Shown here piece after piece: positions 27,224 through 35,975 of a stretch of 64,000 nt of DNA. The position numbers and the translations under genes were made by a program. The notes under the pieces were generated by a model. It did not search any database, was not told the origin of the DNA, and saw nothing but the letters and a program-made list of their open reading frames with translations. Source of the stretch: an uncultured Eubacteriales bacterium (GTDB lineage Bacteria; Bacillota; Clostridia; Christensenellales; Borkfalkiaceae); assembly GCA_900548285.1 (NCBI GenBank), contig URKE01000002.1, forward strand, positions 12,506 through 76,505, in the 5' to 3' direction. Numbering within the stretch: the stretch's first letter is position 1; each line of letters starts with the position of its first letter.

Positions 27224-27276
27224 ATAAATACCAATCAAGCCGCAAAGCCTTGCAACTCAACCGATATTGCTCAGTT

Positions 27277-27305
27277 ATAATACTATTTTTTTTCAATATT
27301 GTCAA
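27277..27305 (-). promoter_or_regulatory. tRNA-Leu promoter
   Basis: On the minus strand TTGACA (27305-27300), 17-base spacer, TATTAT (27282-27277). The next 100 bases up to the DUF6062 stop contain no other feature. Confidence 0.85.
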
Positions 27306-27408
27306 ACGTTTTTAAGCGGTTTTTCAAAAAAAATCACGAGATTTTTTTGTGAGTTTTCAAAAAGATTTTTTGCGGTGCTTTATCATAATAATTCGCGTTA
27401 ATATCCGC

Positions 27409-28083
27409 TTATTTTGCGCCGTAAATCGTCCGTTTCGCCTCTTTTAAGGAGTTTTCCGCCTCGGGCGACATCTGCCCGGAAATCTTCCTGTAATCGTGAT
27501 GCAGACAGAATTCGTCCACCGCGTTTTCAAGCGCGTCAAGTTTTTTTCTCATCGCATTATATAAAACCTCGAGATATGCGATTTGCTTGTTCCCCGCTTC
27601 GGCGGAATAGCGGATAAGTTCGGCGTAATGTTCGAGGCAGAATCCGTTTCCGCTTTCAATCCGCGCTTTAAAGCCCGGGTCGTCCTTATAAACGCGCGAA
27701 ACGGTTCTGTAATACCTTTCCATGGTGTCGTCGAGATATTTGCACACGACGCATGTTTTGTTTGCTTCGAGAATTTTCTCGGCTTGTTTTTTCGCATTTT
27801 TCGGCAACGGCTTATAAACGAGTTTATCCGTCTTTTTTTTGAGTCTGGTCGAAATCTGTAACGCCAAACCGAGTTTCGAGTGGAGAGAGTAGAGTTTGTC
27901 GAAGTGTTCGGCGCAAAAACCGAGTTCGTTTACTTCTTTCCTCGTGGAGTCCTCCATAACGCCCTCGCCGAGATATTGTTCGGTCAGTCTTTGGTCGATA
28001 ACGCTTCTTATTCTGCAAAGAGGACAGATTTTTCCGTCGTCGAAATGTTCGTAAATCAGCATTGTGCCTATGTGGTAGCCCAT
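27409..28083 (-). CDS. DUF6062 family protein
   Basis: 224 residues when started at 28083, where GGAGG lies five bases before the ATG; a longer frame would overlap trmL without a ribosome site. The protein has two similar halves each with a Cys pair and a downstream Cys-His: CPLC with GFCAEHF, and CVVC with GFCLEHY. This suggests two metal, probably zinc, sites in a repeated helical unit, the pattern of DUF6062. Function is unknown. It follows trmL with a 10-base gap and is probably co-transcribed. Confidence 0.75.
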   Translation of the reverse strand: MGYHIGTMLIYEHFDDGKICPLCRIRSVIDQRLTEQYLGEGVMEDSTRKEVNELGFCAEHFDKLYSLHSKLGLALQISTRLKKKTDKLVYKPLPKNAKKQAEKILEANKTCVVCKYLDDTMERYYRTVSRVYKDDPGFKARIESGNGFCLEHYAELIRYSAEAGNKQIAYLEVLYNAMRKKLDALENAVDEFCLHHDYRKISGQMSPEAENSLKEAKRTIYGAK

Positions 28084-28093
28084 AATTTCCTCC

Positions 28094-28588
28094 TTAGTCC
28101 GGTCTGCCGGTGAGATGCCCTTCGGGGTTAAGTCCTTCAAATCCCGTTTGCCTTAACGCCTCGTAGAGCGTGAGAGCGACCGAGTTTGAAAGATTAAGGC
28201 TTCTTAAATTCTGCCACATAGGTATTCTCAGCGTGTTTTCGTAATGTTCTTTTAAAAGAGGTTCAGGCAGACCGTGAGATTCCTTGCCGAAAACAAGAAA
28301 ATCGCCGTCCTTGAATTTTACGTCCGAATAAACTTTCGCTCCTTTGGTGGAGAGAAAGTAAAAATTTGCCGTTCCGGCGTATTTTTCGTATAATTCATTA
28401 AAGTTTTCGTAATATCTTACGTCGAGATATTGCCAATAATCCAACCCCGCGCGTTTTAGCGTTCGGTCGGAGATTTCAAAGCCGAGCGGCTTTACGAGGT
28501 GTAAAACGCTGTGCGTTGCCGCGCATGTGCGGGAGATATTTCCGGTGTTCTGAGGTATTTCCGGTTCTACGAGTACTATGTTGAACAT
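28094..28588 (-). CDS. trmL: tRNA (cytidine/uridine-34 2'-O)-methyltransferase TrmL
   Basis: 164 residues, a minimal SPOUT methyltransferase. It opens with NIVLVEPEIPQNTGNISRTCA (motif 1) and has FGKESHGLP (motif 2) and RIPMW...SLNLSNSVALTLYEA (motif 3), which form the deep trefoil knot that binds S-adenosylmethionine. TrmL methylates the wobble ribose of certain tRNA-Leu species. AAAGGAT precedes the ATG. The tRNA-Leu gene 0.9 kb away has anticodon AAG and is not the classical substrate, so the closeness may be coincidence. Confidence 0.93.
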   Translation of the reverse strand: MFNIVLVEPEIPQNTGNISRTCAATHSVLHLVKPLGFEISDRTLKRAGLDYWQYLDVRYYENFNELYEKYAGTANFYFLSTKGAKVYSDVKFKDGDFLVFGKESHGLPEPLLKEHYENTLRIPMWQNLRSLNLSNSVALTLYEALRQTGFEGLNPEGHLTGRPD

Positions 28589-28640
28589 TTTTATCCTTTG
28601 TATTGCGGCTGAATGTGAAAAAATAGTTTCCGCGTTAAAA

Positions 28641-29282
28641 TTATTTGTTAAGTTTGATTTTTGTGGTTTTTATCGAAAAATCGTATATGGGAACGAGTTC
28701 GAAAACGTCGTCTTTCGGCTCAACGAGTTCGCCTTTGACGTTCGATGCGAAGGTTTTGTCTTTGCATACGAGCAGAATAGGAAAGCCGAGCAGGTAAGAA
28801 TAAGCGCGCAGAAGAACGGTGTTTATTTCGCTCGATTCGCCTTTTCTGACGGCAATCACGGTTTCCGCGCCGCAAACGGCGAACGATTTGAAAAGTTCGA
28901 ACCGCAAAAGATCGTCGCCAATCGCAACGGCGATTTTTCCGCAAGTCGTGTCGTAAAGTTTCCCGTGCGCCCCGGGCATATACGGGCTGTCGGAATACGC
29001 CACCGTCATGTCGCTTATTCCGAGCAGTTTTCCGCCGTCGAAAACGCCTGCCGAGTGTTTTATTATTCCGTAATTATCCGTATCGAATGCGGCAACGAGC
29101 GTTTTTTCGGACGTTTCGGAGTAGTCGGCGAGGTCTTTCAGTTTAGTCGTTTCGCCGCTTAATTCTTTGCTGTATTTAACTTTTTCCGCGCCGTTAAAAC
29201 CCATAACGACGAGATTATAGTCCTGATTTCTGTAGGCTTTGCCTATAGTTCCCGAATTGAAATTTATAACTCTCGCTTTCAT
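28641..29282 (-). CDS. Nitrilase-fold protein lacking the catalytic triad
   Basis: 213 residues, shorter than the usual 260-300. The carbon-nitrogen hydrolase fold is recognisable from HSAGVFDGGKLLGIS, YMPGAHGKLYDTTCGKIAVAIGDDL and FAVCGAETVIAV. In active enzymes the strand after GKIAV carries the nucleophile Cys in an ICYD-like motif; here it reads AIGDD. The Lys usually before the hydrophobic YxPG-type segment is replaced by Asp or Met, and the PE glutamate near the N-terminus (VVMGFNGAE) is not evident. I infer a non-catalytic binding or structural role. AGAGGG precedes the ATG. Confidence 0.7.
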   Translation of the reverse strand: MKARVINFNSGTIGKAYRNQDYNLVVMGFNGAEKVKYSKELSGETTKLKDLADYSETSEKTLVAAFDTDNYGIIKHSAGVFDGGKLLGISDMTVAYSDSPYMPGAHGKLYDTTCGKIAVAIGDDLLRFELFKSFAVCGAETVIAVRKGESSEINTVLLRAYSYLLGFPILLVCKDKTFASNVKGELVEPKDDVFELVPIYDFSIKTTKIKLNK

Positions 29283-29418
29283 AATAACCCTCTTTTTCAG
29301 TCTATTCGACGAGGAGAGAAAGTGTTATTTTCGGCTGAGCGTAGTTTTTGTCGGAAGTTTTTTTGAGCGTTGTTTCGGCAGAGCGTTGTTTTGCCGAACT
29401 TTTTTCCCGGATTTTGTT

Positions 29419-30384
29419 TCAGACGGAAGCGTCGGCTTGTCTTGCGGCGAAAAATTCCCGTACGGAAGATTTAATTTCATCGGTAGACGTCATTTTCAGA
29501 GCGCGTTGTTTGAATTCCGTAGAATTTTTTTCGCCTTTCAAGTAAAGGCATAATTGTTTTCTGAACGAAACCGCAACGCGTTTGTCGTCGTATTCCTGCA
29601 GGAGCATATCAATATGTCTGCATATGAGTTCCGCTTTGTCGCTGGAGAAAGTGCGGTGAAGAATTTCGGAGAAAATCCAGGGTTTTTCAAGAGCGCCTCT
29701 CGCAATCATAACGCCGTCCGCGCCCGTTTTGTCTGAAAGTTCGTCGGCGTCGGCGGGGGTGAAAATTCCGCCGTTGGCGATAACGGGAACATTTACCGAT
29801 TGCTTTACTTTGCTTATTACGTCGAAATTCACTTTACCGGCGTAAATACGCTCGCGCGACCTTCCGTGAACGGTAATCATATCCGCGCCGCCTTGTTCAA
29901 TCGCTTTGGCAAAGTCAACCGCAAGCGGATCAGAGTCCTTAATTCCCGTCCTTATTTTGCAGGTGATCGCTTTTCCGCTTTTTTTACATTCCGAAACGAT
30001 TTTTTCTGCGAGCGCGGGTTTTTCCATAAGCGCGCTTCCTTCGCCGTTATTGAAAATTTTCGGCATAGGACAGCCGAAATTGATGTCCGCAACGTCAAAG
30101 GGGGCAAGTTGCTCCGATTCGAGCGCACGACACATGATTTCGGGATCGTTCCCGAAAATCTGAACGCATTTTATTTTTTCGTCCGGCGACGAGCGTAAAA
30201 GCGATTTTGTGTTTTCGTTGTCGAAAAGTAAGCCTTTGCAACTCACCATTTCCGTGAACGTAAGCCCCGCGCCGTAAGAAATGCAAATCGAGCGCATGGC
30301 GAAATCCGAAAACCCGGCGAGCGGAGCAAAAAAGACGTTGTTTTCGGTCGTGAATTTACCTATTTTAATATTTTTTTGCTTCAT
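29419..30384 (-). CDS. dus: tRNA-dihydrouridine synthase
   Basis: 321 residues, FMN-dependent TIM-barrel enzyme that reduces uridines in tRNA D-loops. Motifs: APLAGFSDFAMR at the start of the barrel, QIFGNDPE, INFGCPMPKIFNNGEGSAL with the catalytic Cys near residue 104, KIRTGIKD, TVHGRSRERIYAG, NGGIFTPADA and GADGVMIARGALEKPW for phosphate binding. The family pattern is DusB-like. The start codon lies inside the 3' end of yabN/mazG (20-base overlap), so translation is likely coupled. Confidence 0.93.
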   Translation of the reverse strand: MKQKNIKIGKFTTENNVFFAPLAGFSDFAMRSICISYGAGLTFTEMVSCKGLLFDNENTKSLLRSSPDEKIKCVQIFGNDPEIMCRALESEQLAPFDVADINFGCPMPKIFNNGEGSALMEKPALAEKIVSECKKSGKAITCKIRTGIKDSDPLAVDFAKAIEQGGADMITVHGRSRERIYAGKVNFDVISKVKQSVNVPVIANGGIFTPADADELSDKTGADGVMIARGALEKPWIFSEILHRTFSSDKAELICRHIDMLLQEYDDKRVAVSFRKQLCLYLKGEKNSTEFKQRALKMTSTDEIKSSVREFFAARQADASV

Positions 30385-31771
30385 TGTAATATTCGTCGAG
30401 TTCTTTTTCGGAAAGTTCTTTCATATTTTTGCCGTCTTTCAAAACAAGTTCTTCGGTTTTTCTGAATCTTTTCAGAAATTTGTCGGTGGCGGCGTTGAGC
30501 GCGAGTTCCGAATTTACGCCGAGCAGACGGACAAGGCTTACCACGGCGAACAAAAGGTCGCCGCATTCTTCGTAAACTCCGGTTTCGCTGCCTTTTTCAA
30601 CTTCGGCGAACACCTCGCGGAATTCTTCTTTAACTTTATCGGCTACTTGCTCCACGGATGAGAAATCCATATTATACTTGCCCGACCTCGAGCCGACTTT
30701 GTGGGCGCGGAGCGCGGCGGGAAAACTTTTCGGAACGGATTCGAGATATTCCGCCCCACAGGCGAAACCCTTTTCTTTTTGCTTGTTTTTCTCCCATACG
30801 TCGAGCGCCTGAGAAGAATTTTTCGCCGTATCGCAACCGAAAATATGCGTGTGTCTGGAAATGAGTTTGGAGCATACTCCGCTCATAACGTCGTGAAGAG
30901 TAAACGCGCGGCTTTCTTCGCCGAAACAAACGTAAAAAAACGCTTGCAAAAAGAAGTCGCCGAGTTCTTCGATTATCGCGTCGTCGTCTTTCTTTTCAAT
31001 CGCGTCGAGCAGTTCGTACGTTTCCTCGAGCGTGTTTTTTCTTATCGATTCAGGCGTCTGCGCTTTGTCCCACGGACAGCCGTTTTCGGAGCGCAAAACA
31101 CGTAAAATCTCGTGAAGATCGGAAAATCCGAACCTTTTCTTTTCCGTCAAAGGTTGGTCTTTTATAACGATTGCGGCAGTGTCGTCGAACTCGTTTCCGT
31201 AGTCGGTTTCATAGAGTAATACTTTGCGAAAATCGCCGTTAAAGAACTTATAGCAGGGGATTTCGTCGCCGAAGGCATCTGCAAGAATAAGTTTCACGCG
31301 GCTCGCGAGAAGATCGGAATCCACGTCGTAAACTACGAGCGGCAAGGAAAGATCCGCCGATTCGATATCGTATGCCGATACCGCGCAGTACTTGCCGAAA
31401 ACGCCTGCCTTGTCGAGATAAAAGTCGGCTTTCGATATGCCGGGGATAATTTCCGCGTCCGGGCGTTTTTTCAGAATTATCGAACAGGACACGTCGTCCT
31501 TAACGTCGCCGTCGACAAGGTAAACCACGTCGTGGTCTTTGGCGAGTTTCAAAACGGCGTTCGCAAGGTTTTTCGCGAGCGTTCCGAAGTTTCTCGATTT
31601 GTTGTAAATTTCGTCGAGAGCGACGTAATCGAACCCCAGTCCGCAAAGCCATTTTCCCACTTTGGTTTCTGCCGTCCGCAGGATAACTTTATCTGTTTTT
31701 TTCGCAAGTTCCAAGGCTCTGAGCGACAAGTCGCCCGGTTGAGCGCCTGCCCCCGCAAGATAAATCTTCAT
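30365..31771 (-). CDS. mazG: YabN: tetrapyrrole-methylase-like domain + MazG NTP pyrophosphohydrolase
   Basis: 468 residues. The N-terminal 220 residues are a tetrapyrrole (corrin/porphyrin) methylase-like domain (VYLVDGDVKDDVSCS, IIPGISKADFYLDKAG). The C-terminal half has two MazG modules: CPWDKAQTPESIRKNTLEETYELLDAI with EELGDFFLQAFFY, and KVKEEFREVFAE with EECGDLLFAVVSLVRL, whose Glu/Asp residues bind magnesium. MazG hydrolyses non-canonical nucleoside triphosphates. The fusion and its place after spoVT and a SpoVB-like gene match B. subtilis yabM-yabN. AAGGA lies 10 bases before the ATG. Its first 83 bases overlap the end of the flippase gene. Confidence 0.92.
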   Translation of the reverse strand: MKIYLAGAGAQPGDLSLRALELAKKTDKVILRTAETKVGKWLCGLGFDYVALDEIYNKSRNFGTLAKNLANAVLKLAKDHDVVYLVDGDVKDDVSCSIILKKRPDAEIIPGISKADFYLDKAGVFGKYCAVSAYDIESADLSLPLVVYDVDSDLLASRVKLILADAFGDEIPCYKFFNGDFRKVLLYETDYGNEFDDTAAIVIKDQPLTEKKRFGFSDLHEILRVLRSENGCPWDKAQTPESIRKNTLEETYELLDAIEKKDDDAIIEELGDFFLQAFFYVCFGEESRAFTLHDVMSGVCSKLISRHTHIFGCDTAKNSSQALDVWEKNKQKEKGFACGAEYLESVPKSFPAALRAHKVGSRSGKYNMDFSSVEQVADKVKEEFREVFAEVEKGSETGVYEECGDLLFAVVSLVRLLGVNSELALNAATDKFLKRFRKTEELVLKDGKNMKELSEKELDEYYNEAKKY

Positions 31772-33089
31772 TTGTTTTTTTCCTTTTAGAATTTATAGTA
31801 ATAATATACACCATATTCAAAAGAACCGCAACAAAATAACAGAGAATATCCGAATATAATGTTCCGAAAACGTTCAGATCGGGGTTTTTCAGAAGAGGAA
31901 TTTCCGTCGCCGCTTTAACGGCAAAGCCGACGAGAAGGCAAACCGCAGGCGCGTAAGGTTTGTTTTTTGCGACGAGTATCGACGTCTGCGTCTGGATAAG
32001 CGAAAGAAAAACCACGTCGATCGCCGCAAACGAAATGAGTTTTTTCAAAACGAACTTGTTTTCTGCCGATAGCATCGGGAAAAGAACTTTCACGACTACG
32101 CCGGGAAACAAAGCGAGAAAAACAAATGCGAGCGAGGAAAGAAAAAGCGTGTACGTTATCGCCTGCAAAACGAATTTGTCGGATAAGGCGCGGTCTTTTT
32201 TTGCTTCCGCGCGCGAAATACCCGGCAAAACGCTCGCCGCGATTCCGTAACAAACGGCGACCGGCATGCCTATTATCGATTCTACGCTTCCCGAATACAA
32301 CCCGTAAAGGTCGGTTGCGTTTTTCGTGTATTTATTCAGAACGTTCAGAACAGCGAAACTATCGAAAAACTTCGTCATCGGTAAGATAATCGATATCAAA
32401 GCAGTCGGTAAAAGCAGGCTTATAAGTCGATTAATCGCAAAATTTTGGTTGGAACGGCATAGTTTTATACGATTCGATATCGTCGTTTTGTAAACGGAAA
32501 TCAAGTAGAGCATAGCGAAAACTTCGCTCACGGAAACGGCTAAGCACGCGAAAAACGCGCCCTCCGCAGGCGTTGAACCGAACAAAAAGCACAGCGTAAA
32601 CCCCGCCGCGATTTTAACGATTTGCTCCGTAATCTGCGATGTCGCCGTCGGCTTCATATCGTTTCCGCCTTGAAAATATCCCCTCAGGCATGAAATTACG
32701 CTTACAAAAACAAGCGACGGAGCAAGCGCGACGTAAGAGAAACGCGCGTCGGAATTGCCCTGAAGCGAGGAGAGGGTTTCCGAGAAAAAAGTCATCAGAA
32801 ACCACCCGAAAACGCCCGCCGGCACGATAAGCCAAAGCGACTTTTTTAAAACCGATTCCGCGTTTTCGCCCGAGGAAATTATTTTCGTTATCGCAGAGGT
32901 TGCCGCCGTTCCGCAGAACGTCATTAATATAAGATACGTCGGGAAAGCCGTCTGATAAATCCCCAGTCCTTCCGCTTTGAGAACGTTGTTGAGGGGTATC
33001 CGATAAAGCGCGCCCAGAAGTTTCACGATAAGTCCGCTCGAAGCGATAAGCAAGGCGTTTCTCAGAACAACGTTATTTCTTTTCGTCAT
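31689..33089 (-). CDS. YabM/SpoVB-like polysaccharide flippase
   Basis: 466 residues with about 12-14 membrane helices of the MVF (MurJ/SpoVB) fold: NALLIASSGLIVKLLGALYRIPL at the N-terminus and LRGYFQGGNDMKPTATSQITEQ, the hallmark stretch of this group. It follows spoVT with the arrangement TGATG, so start and stop overlap by one base and translation is coupled. The last 30 or so residues (SKRKKTNEDLSCGG onward) are hydrophilic and are encoded in the overlap with yabN/mazG; loss of an original stop is possible. Role in spore or cell-wall precursor export is inferred from family and context. Confidence 0.87.
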   Translation of the reverse strand: MTKRNNVVLRNALLIASSGLIVKLLGALYRIPLNNVLKAEGLGIYQTAFPTYLILMTFCGTAATSAITKIISSGENAESVLKKSLWLIVPAGVFGWFLMTFFSETLSSLQGNSDARFSYVALAPSLVFVSVISCLRGYFQGGNDMKPTATSQITEQIVKIAAGFTLCFLFGSTPAEGAFFACLAVSVSEVFAMLYLISVYKTTISNRIKLCRSNQNFAINRLISLLLPTALISIILPMTKFFDSFAVLNVLNKYTKNATDLYGLYSGSVESIIGMPVAVCYGIAASVLPGISRAEAKKDRALSDKFVLQAITYTLFLSSLAFVFLALFPGVVVKVLFPMLSAENKFVLKKLISFAAIDVVFLSLIQTQTSILVAKNKPYAPAVCLLVGFAVKAATEIPLLKNPDLNVFGTLYSDILCYFVAVLLNMVYIITINSKRKKTNEDLSCGGRRSTGRLVAQSLGTCEKNR

Positions 33090-33631
33090 CAGAAGTGAGC
33101 CGCAATGAATTCCGCCGTCAGCATCGCAAGACTCACGTCGGACGAGGTTATCGGGTTGTCTTTCGATTTGTCGGCAAGAATAATCGCCCCGATCGTTTCG
33201 TCGCCCGCCATCACTGGCATAAAGAGTTGATTTGCAAAGTTGAATCTGTCGCCGGGCAGAATTTCTATCGGCGCGCCGCCCTCCGAGCGGTTAACCACAA
33301 GAGTTTTCTTGCGTTTCAAAAGTTCTTCCACGGCTTTGGTTATCTTGTTGCCGACGATTTCCCCGGCAAGGGAACGGGACGAAGCGAGATAGGTGTTTTC
33401 GTCGCACACGATAACCGAATGTCCCGTACATTTTTCAAGGCTTTCCGCGGCGCAGTCGAGCGAGCCTCCGAGCGTTTTCACGGGCGAATATTTTTTGATG
33501 ACGAGCGCGTCTTTTTCCGTGTAAACTTCAACGGGGTCGCCCTCGTTCATTTTCAGTGTTTTTCTTATTTCCTTGGGAATAACGACTCTTCCGAGAACGT
33601 CTATTCTTCTTACGATGCCTGTATCTTTCAT
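33089..33631 (-). CDS. spoVT: Stage V sporulation protein T
   Basis: 180 residues. N-terminal AbrB-type swapped-hairpin DNA-binding domain: GIVRRIDVLGRVVIPKEIRKTL (residues 5-26) and a C-terminal GAF domain (about 57-180). SpoVT is a forespore regulator that tunes sigma-G dependent genes in spore formation. AAAGGAG lies upstream of the ATG. It heads a three-gene run with the YabM-like flippase and YabN/MazG, conserved with B. subtilis. No convincing sigma-G promoter could be picked out by eye. Confidence 0.95.
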   Translation of the reverse strand: MKDTGIVRRIDVLGRVVIPKEIRKTLKMNEGDPVEVYTEKDALVIKKYSPVKTLGGSLDCAAESLEKCTGHSVIVCDENTYLASSRSLAGEIVGNKITKAVEELLKRKKTLVVNRSEGGAPIEILPGDRFNFANQLFMPVMAGDETIGAIILADKSKDNPITSSDVSLAMLTAEFIAAHF

Positions 33632-33712
33632 GATTTACTCCTTTACGTCCATTTACATGGGTTTGGAATTAGTGTTCGTAAAAAAGACTAAAATATGTAA
33701 AAACAAACAAGT

Positions 33713-33749
33713 AAAAAGCCCGAATCGCAATTCTGACGACGATTCGGGC
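33713..33749 (-). terminator. Terminator of spermidine-synthase-like gene
   Basis: 10-bp perfect stem GCCCGAATCG/CGATTCGGGC (33718-33727 with 33740-33749), followed on the minus strand by TTTTTAC. Confidence 0.85.
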
Positions 33750-33771
33750 GACGCGGGAATTTTTAATTAAA

Positions 33772-35388
33772 TCAAAAACTGTTCAAAAGACCTTTCAGAC
33801 CTTCTTTTTTAAAGATTTCCTTATAATAAGATAGTTCGTCGGATATCATTCGGTCTACGACTTTCATCCCGAGCAGTTCTACGGGCGCTTTGTCGTCGGT
33901 GAGGATATATTTTCCGGTCGGGGAATATTTTTCATAATTTGTTTTTACTCCGTACATCGCGGAATAAAGCGACGTGTCCGTAACCCGGGCGAGATTATTG
34001 TCGAAAACCTGCGTCATTTTCGCATTGTCCGAGGCGAATAAAACCCTGTTTGAAGAGTTGCTTACGTCAACGGTGAAGACTTCCGGAAACACGGTCGAAA
34101 TCGTATCGGATAAATACTGATTGATGTTTCCTTCTCCGCCGCCGCGCATATTCATGTTCACGACCATAACCCCGTCCGGTTTGAGGTGTTCTTTCACGAG
34201 GGTGAAAAATTCTTTCGACGACATCTGAAAAGGTATCGTTATATCCTGATAGGCGTCGACCATTATAACGTCGTAAGTATTTTTCACCGCGTTGAGATAC
34301 GCCCTTCCGTCGTACGTCGTAACCTTAACGTCATCCGATGCGTTGAAATATTTTTTTGAAAGAGCGGTGATTTTTTCGTCGATTTCAACACCCTCTATCG
34401 TCGGGGTTTTGTCGGCGAAATATTTTTTGCATTGCGTGGCGTAAGTCCCCGTTCCCATTCCGAGAATGAGAATATCGGAGGAGTCTTTGTTGTAGATATC
34501 CGCCATAAGCGGCGCAGCCATCGCGTAGTCGTAATACATACCCGTGAGCGTTTCGTTTTTTACGTAAACAGACTGTACGCCGAAAAGCACGTTTGTGGAA
34601 AGATAAATCTGCTTGTCGTCCTCATAAACCTGAAGATAATTGTAAACCGATTCGCCTTCGTAAGTCAGATTGTTTGTCCAGAACGCGAAACTTCCGCTGT
34701 GACCGAAAACGCAACATAAAATGAAAATGAGAACGGCGACAGGGAGTTTTTTTATTTTCTTCCAATCGATTTTCGACGCGATGAAATATACCGCGGAAAG
34801 AAGGAGAAGAATCCCCGCGAAGATAAGAAAGGTTACGGACGTTCCCACCGCGGGTATTGAAACGAACGTCGGAACGAAAGTTCCGATGATGCTGCCGATA
34901 GTGTTGGATGCGTTTAAATATCCTACGGTTTTTCCGTTGTCGTCGAGCGAATCGGTGGAGTATTTAACGAGGCAGGGCGTAACCGTGCCGAGAAGGAACA
35001 GAGGAAAAACAAAAATTATCATACACGCCGCGAAAGCCGCGACGACAAGAAAGTTCGTGCTTACCGTGAGAATGAGCAAACCCGAAATGCCGAGAATGAT
35101 GTATTTTCCGACGACGGGGATAAGCGCGATCCATACCGCGGCGATGATTATTCTGCCGTAAAGTTTGTCGGGGTTCGGGTTCTTATCGGCGGCTTTGCCT
35201 CCGTAAATGTTACCGAGAGCCATCGCTATCATTATCGTGCCGATGATTATCGTCCAAACGATCTGCGACGAACTGAAATAAGGCGCGAGAAGCCTGCTTG
35301 CGCCGAGTTCCACCGCCATGACCGACATTCCCGAAAAGAATTCTGTCAGATACATAAATATTTTGTTTTTAAGTATAGGTCTGTCCAT
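33772..35388 (-). CDS. Membrane protein fused to a spermidine-synthase-like domain
   Basis: 538 residues. The N-terminal 230 residues hold about seven membrane helices (ELGASRLLAPYFSSSQ is the family opening), and the C-terminal part is a Rossmann methyltransferase-fold domain like spermidine synthase: ILILGMGTGTYATQC (nucleotide loop), IEGVEIDEKI, YDGRAYLNA and VDAYQD. Such fusions are common and often annotated as fused MFS/spermidine synthase, yet polyamine synthesis has generally not been shown for them. No speD-like decarboxylase gene is near. It is a single-gene unit with a consensus promoter and a terminator. Confidence 0.85.
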   Translation of the reverse strand: MDRPILKNKIFMYLTEFFSGMSVMAVELGASRLLAPYFSSSQIVWTIIIGTIMIAMALGNIYGGKAADKNPNPDKLYGRIIIAAVWIALIPVVGKYIILGISGLLILTVSTNFLVVAAFAACMIIFVFPLFLLGTVTPCLVKYSTDSLDDNGKTVGYLNASNTIGSIIGTFVPTFVSIPAVGTSVTFLIFAGILLLLSAVYFIASKIDWKKIKKLPVAVLIFILCCVFGHSGSFAFWTNNLTYEGESVYNYLQVYEDDKQIYLSTNVLFGVQSVYVKNETLTGMYYDYAMAAPLMADIYNKDSSDILILGMGTGTYATQCKKYFADKTPTIEGVEIDEKITALSKKYFNASDDVKVTTYDGRAYLNAVKNTYDVIMVDAYQDITIPFQMSSKEFFTLVKEHLKPDGVMVVNMNMRGGGEGNINQYLSDTISTVFPEVFTVDVSNSSNRVLFASDNAKMTQVFDNNLARVTDTSLYSAMYGVKTNYEKYSPTGKYILTDDKAPVELLGMKVVDRMISDELSYYKEIFKKEGLKGLLNSF

Positions 35389-35420
35389 TTTATAAACCGC
35401 CGCCTGTTTTTGATGTCGGA

Positions 35421-35449
35421 ATTATATCACCGCCGCGATAAAATGTCAA
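35421..35449 (-). promoter_or_regulatory. Promoter of spermidine-synthase-like gene
   Basis: On the minus strand TTGACA (35449-35444), 17-base spacer, TATAAT (35426-35421): a full consensus promoter. Confidence 0.85.
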
Positions 35450-35471
35450 ACGGAAATTTTTTGAAAACGTA

Positions 35472-35500
35472 TTGACATAATCGCTTTCTCATATTATAAT
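35472..35500 (+). promoter_or_regulatory. Promoter of small membrane protein gene
   Basis: TTGACA (35472-35477), 17-base spacer, TATAAT (35495-35500): full consensus, divergent from the previous promoter only 23 bases away. Confidence 0.85.
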
Positions 35501-35545
35501 GTTAATATTAATATAAACAGTTATAATCCGGAGCAACGCATAACT

Positions 35546-35869
35546 ATGAAAAAATCGTTATTTATAGCAGGTACAATATTTTTCGTGTTATCGGTCGTCG
35601 CGTTCTCGTTCGGGACGTATATTTTGTACGTCGCTACGCACGCGGAATCGACGGGCGAGGCCGTCGCCGCCGTAGTTCTGATACCTCTCGCGGTAATCGC
35701 TTATTCCGTTCAGGCGGCGCTTTGCGTGGGCGCGGAAATAACTTTGTGGATAAACTTTAAAAAATATGGCGCTTGCAGAATCGCCGGCATGGTGATTGCG
35801 ATAATCTGCCTTATATTGATTGCGGCAAGTATTTCGTACTTTTCGTATTTGTTGATAATCAGCAACTGA
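35546..35869 (+). CDS. Hypothetical small membrane protein
   Basis: 107 residues with three predicted membrane helices (about 5-28, 41-65, 76-104) and very short loops. I do not recognise the family. CGGAG lies 12 bases before the ATG, a long spacing. It has a consensus promoter and its own terminator, so it is probably well expressed as a single gene. Confidence 0.65.
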   Translation: MKKSLFIAGTIFFVLSVVAFSFGTYILYVATHAESTGEAVAAVVLIPLAVIAYSVQAALCVGAEITLWINFKKYGACRIAGMVIAIICLILIAASISYFSYLLIISN

Positions 35870-35889
35870 GCGACTGAATTTATCGAGAG

Positions 35890-35921
35890 CCTTTCGGGTT
35901 AAATCCCCGAAAGGTTTTTTT
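35890..35921 (+). terminator. Terminator of small membrane protein gene
   Basis: 9-bp stem CCTTTCGGG/CCCGAAAGG (35890-35898 with 35906-35914), then seven T. Confidence 0.9.
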
Positions 35922-35922
35922 G

Positions 35923-35952
35923 TTGCATTTTTTTATTCTTCAAGCATATGAT
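35923..35952 (+). promoter_or_regulatory. murI promoter
   Basis: TTGCAT (35923-35928), 18-base spacer, TATGAT (35947-35952). The predicted start near 35959 lies after the ATG at 35955, which supports ATG 35976 as the murI start. Confidence 0.55.
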
Positions 35953-35975
35953 ATATGGATTATTCGGAGTTTGAA

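Noticed and set aside
26942..27280. Open frame across the tRNA-Leu locus
   Set aside because: It runs antisense through the tRNA and its terminator and has no ribosome site.
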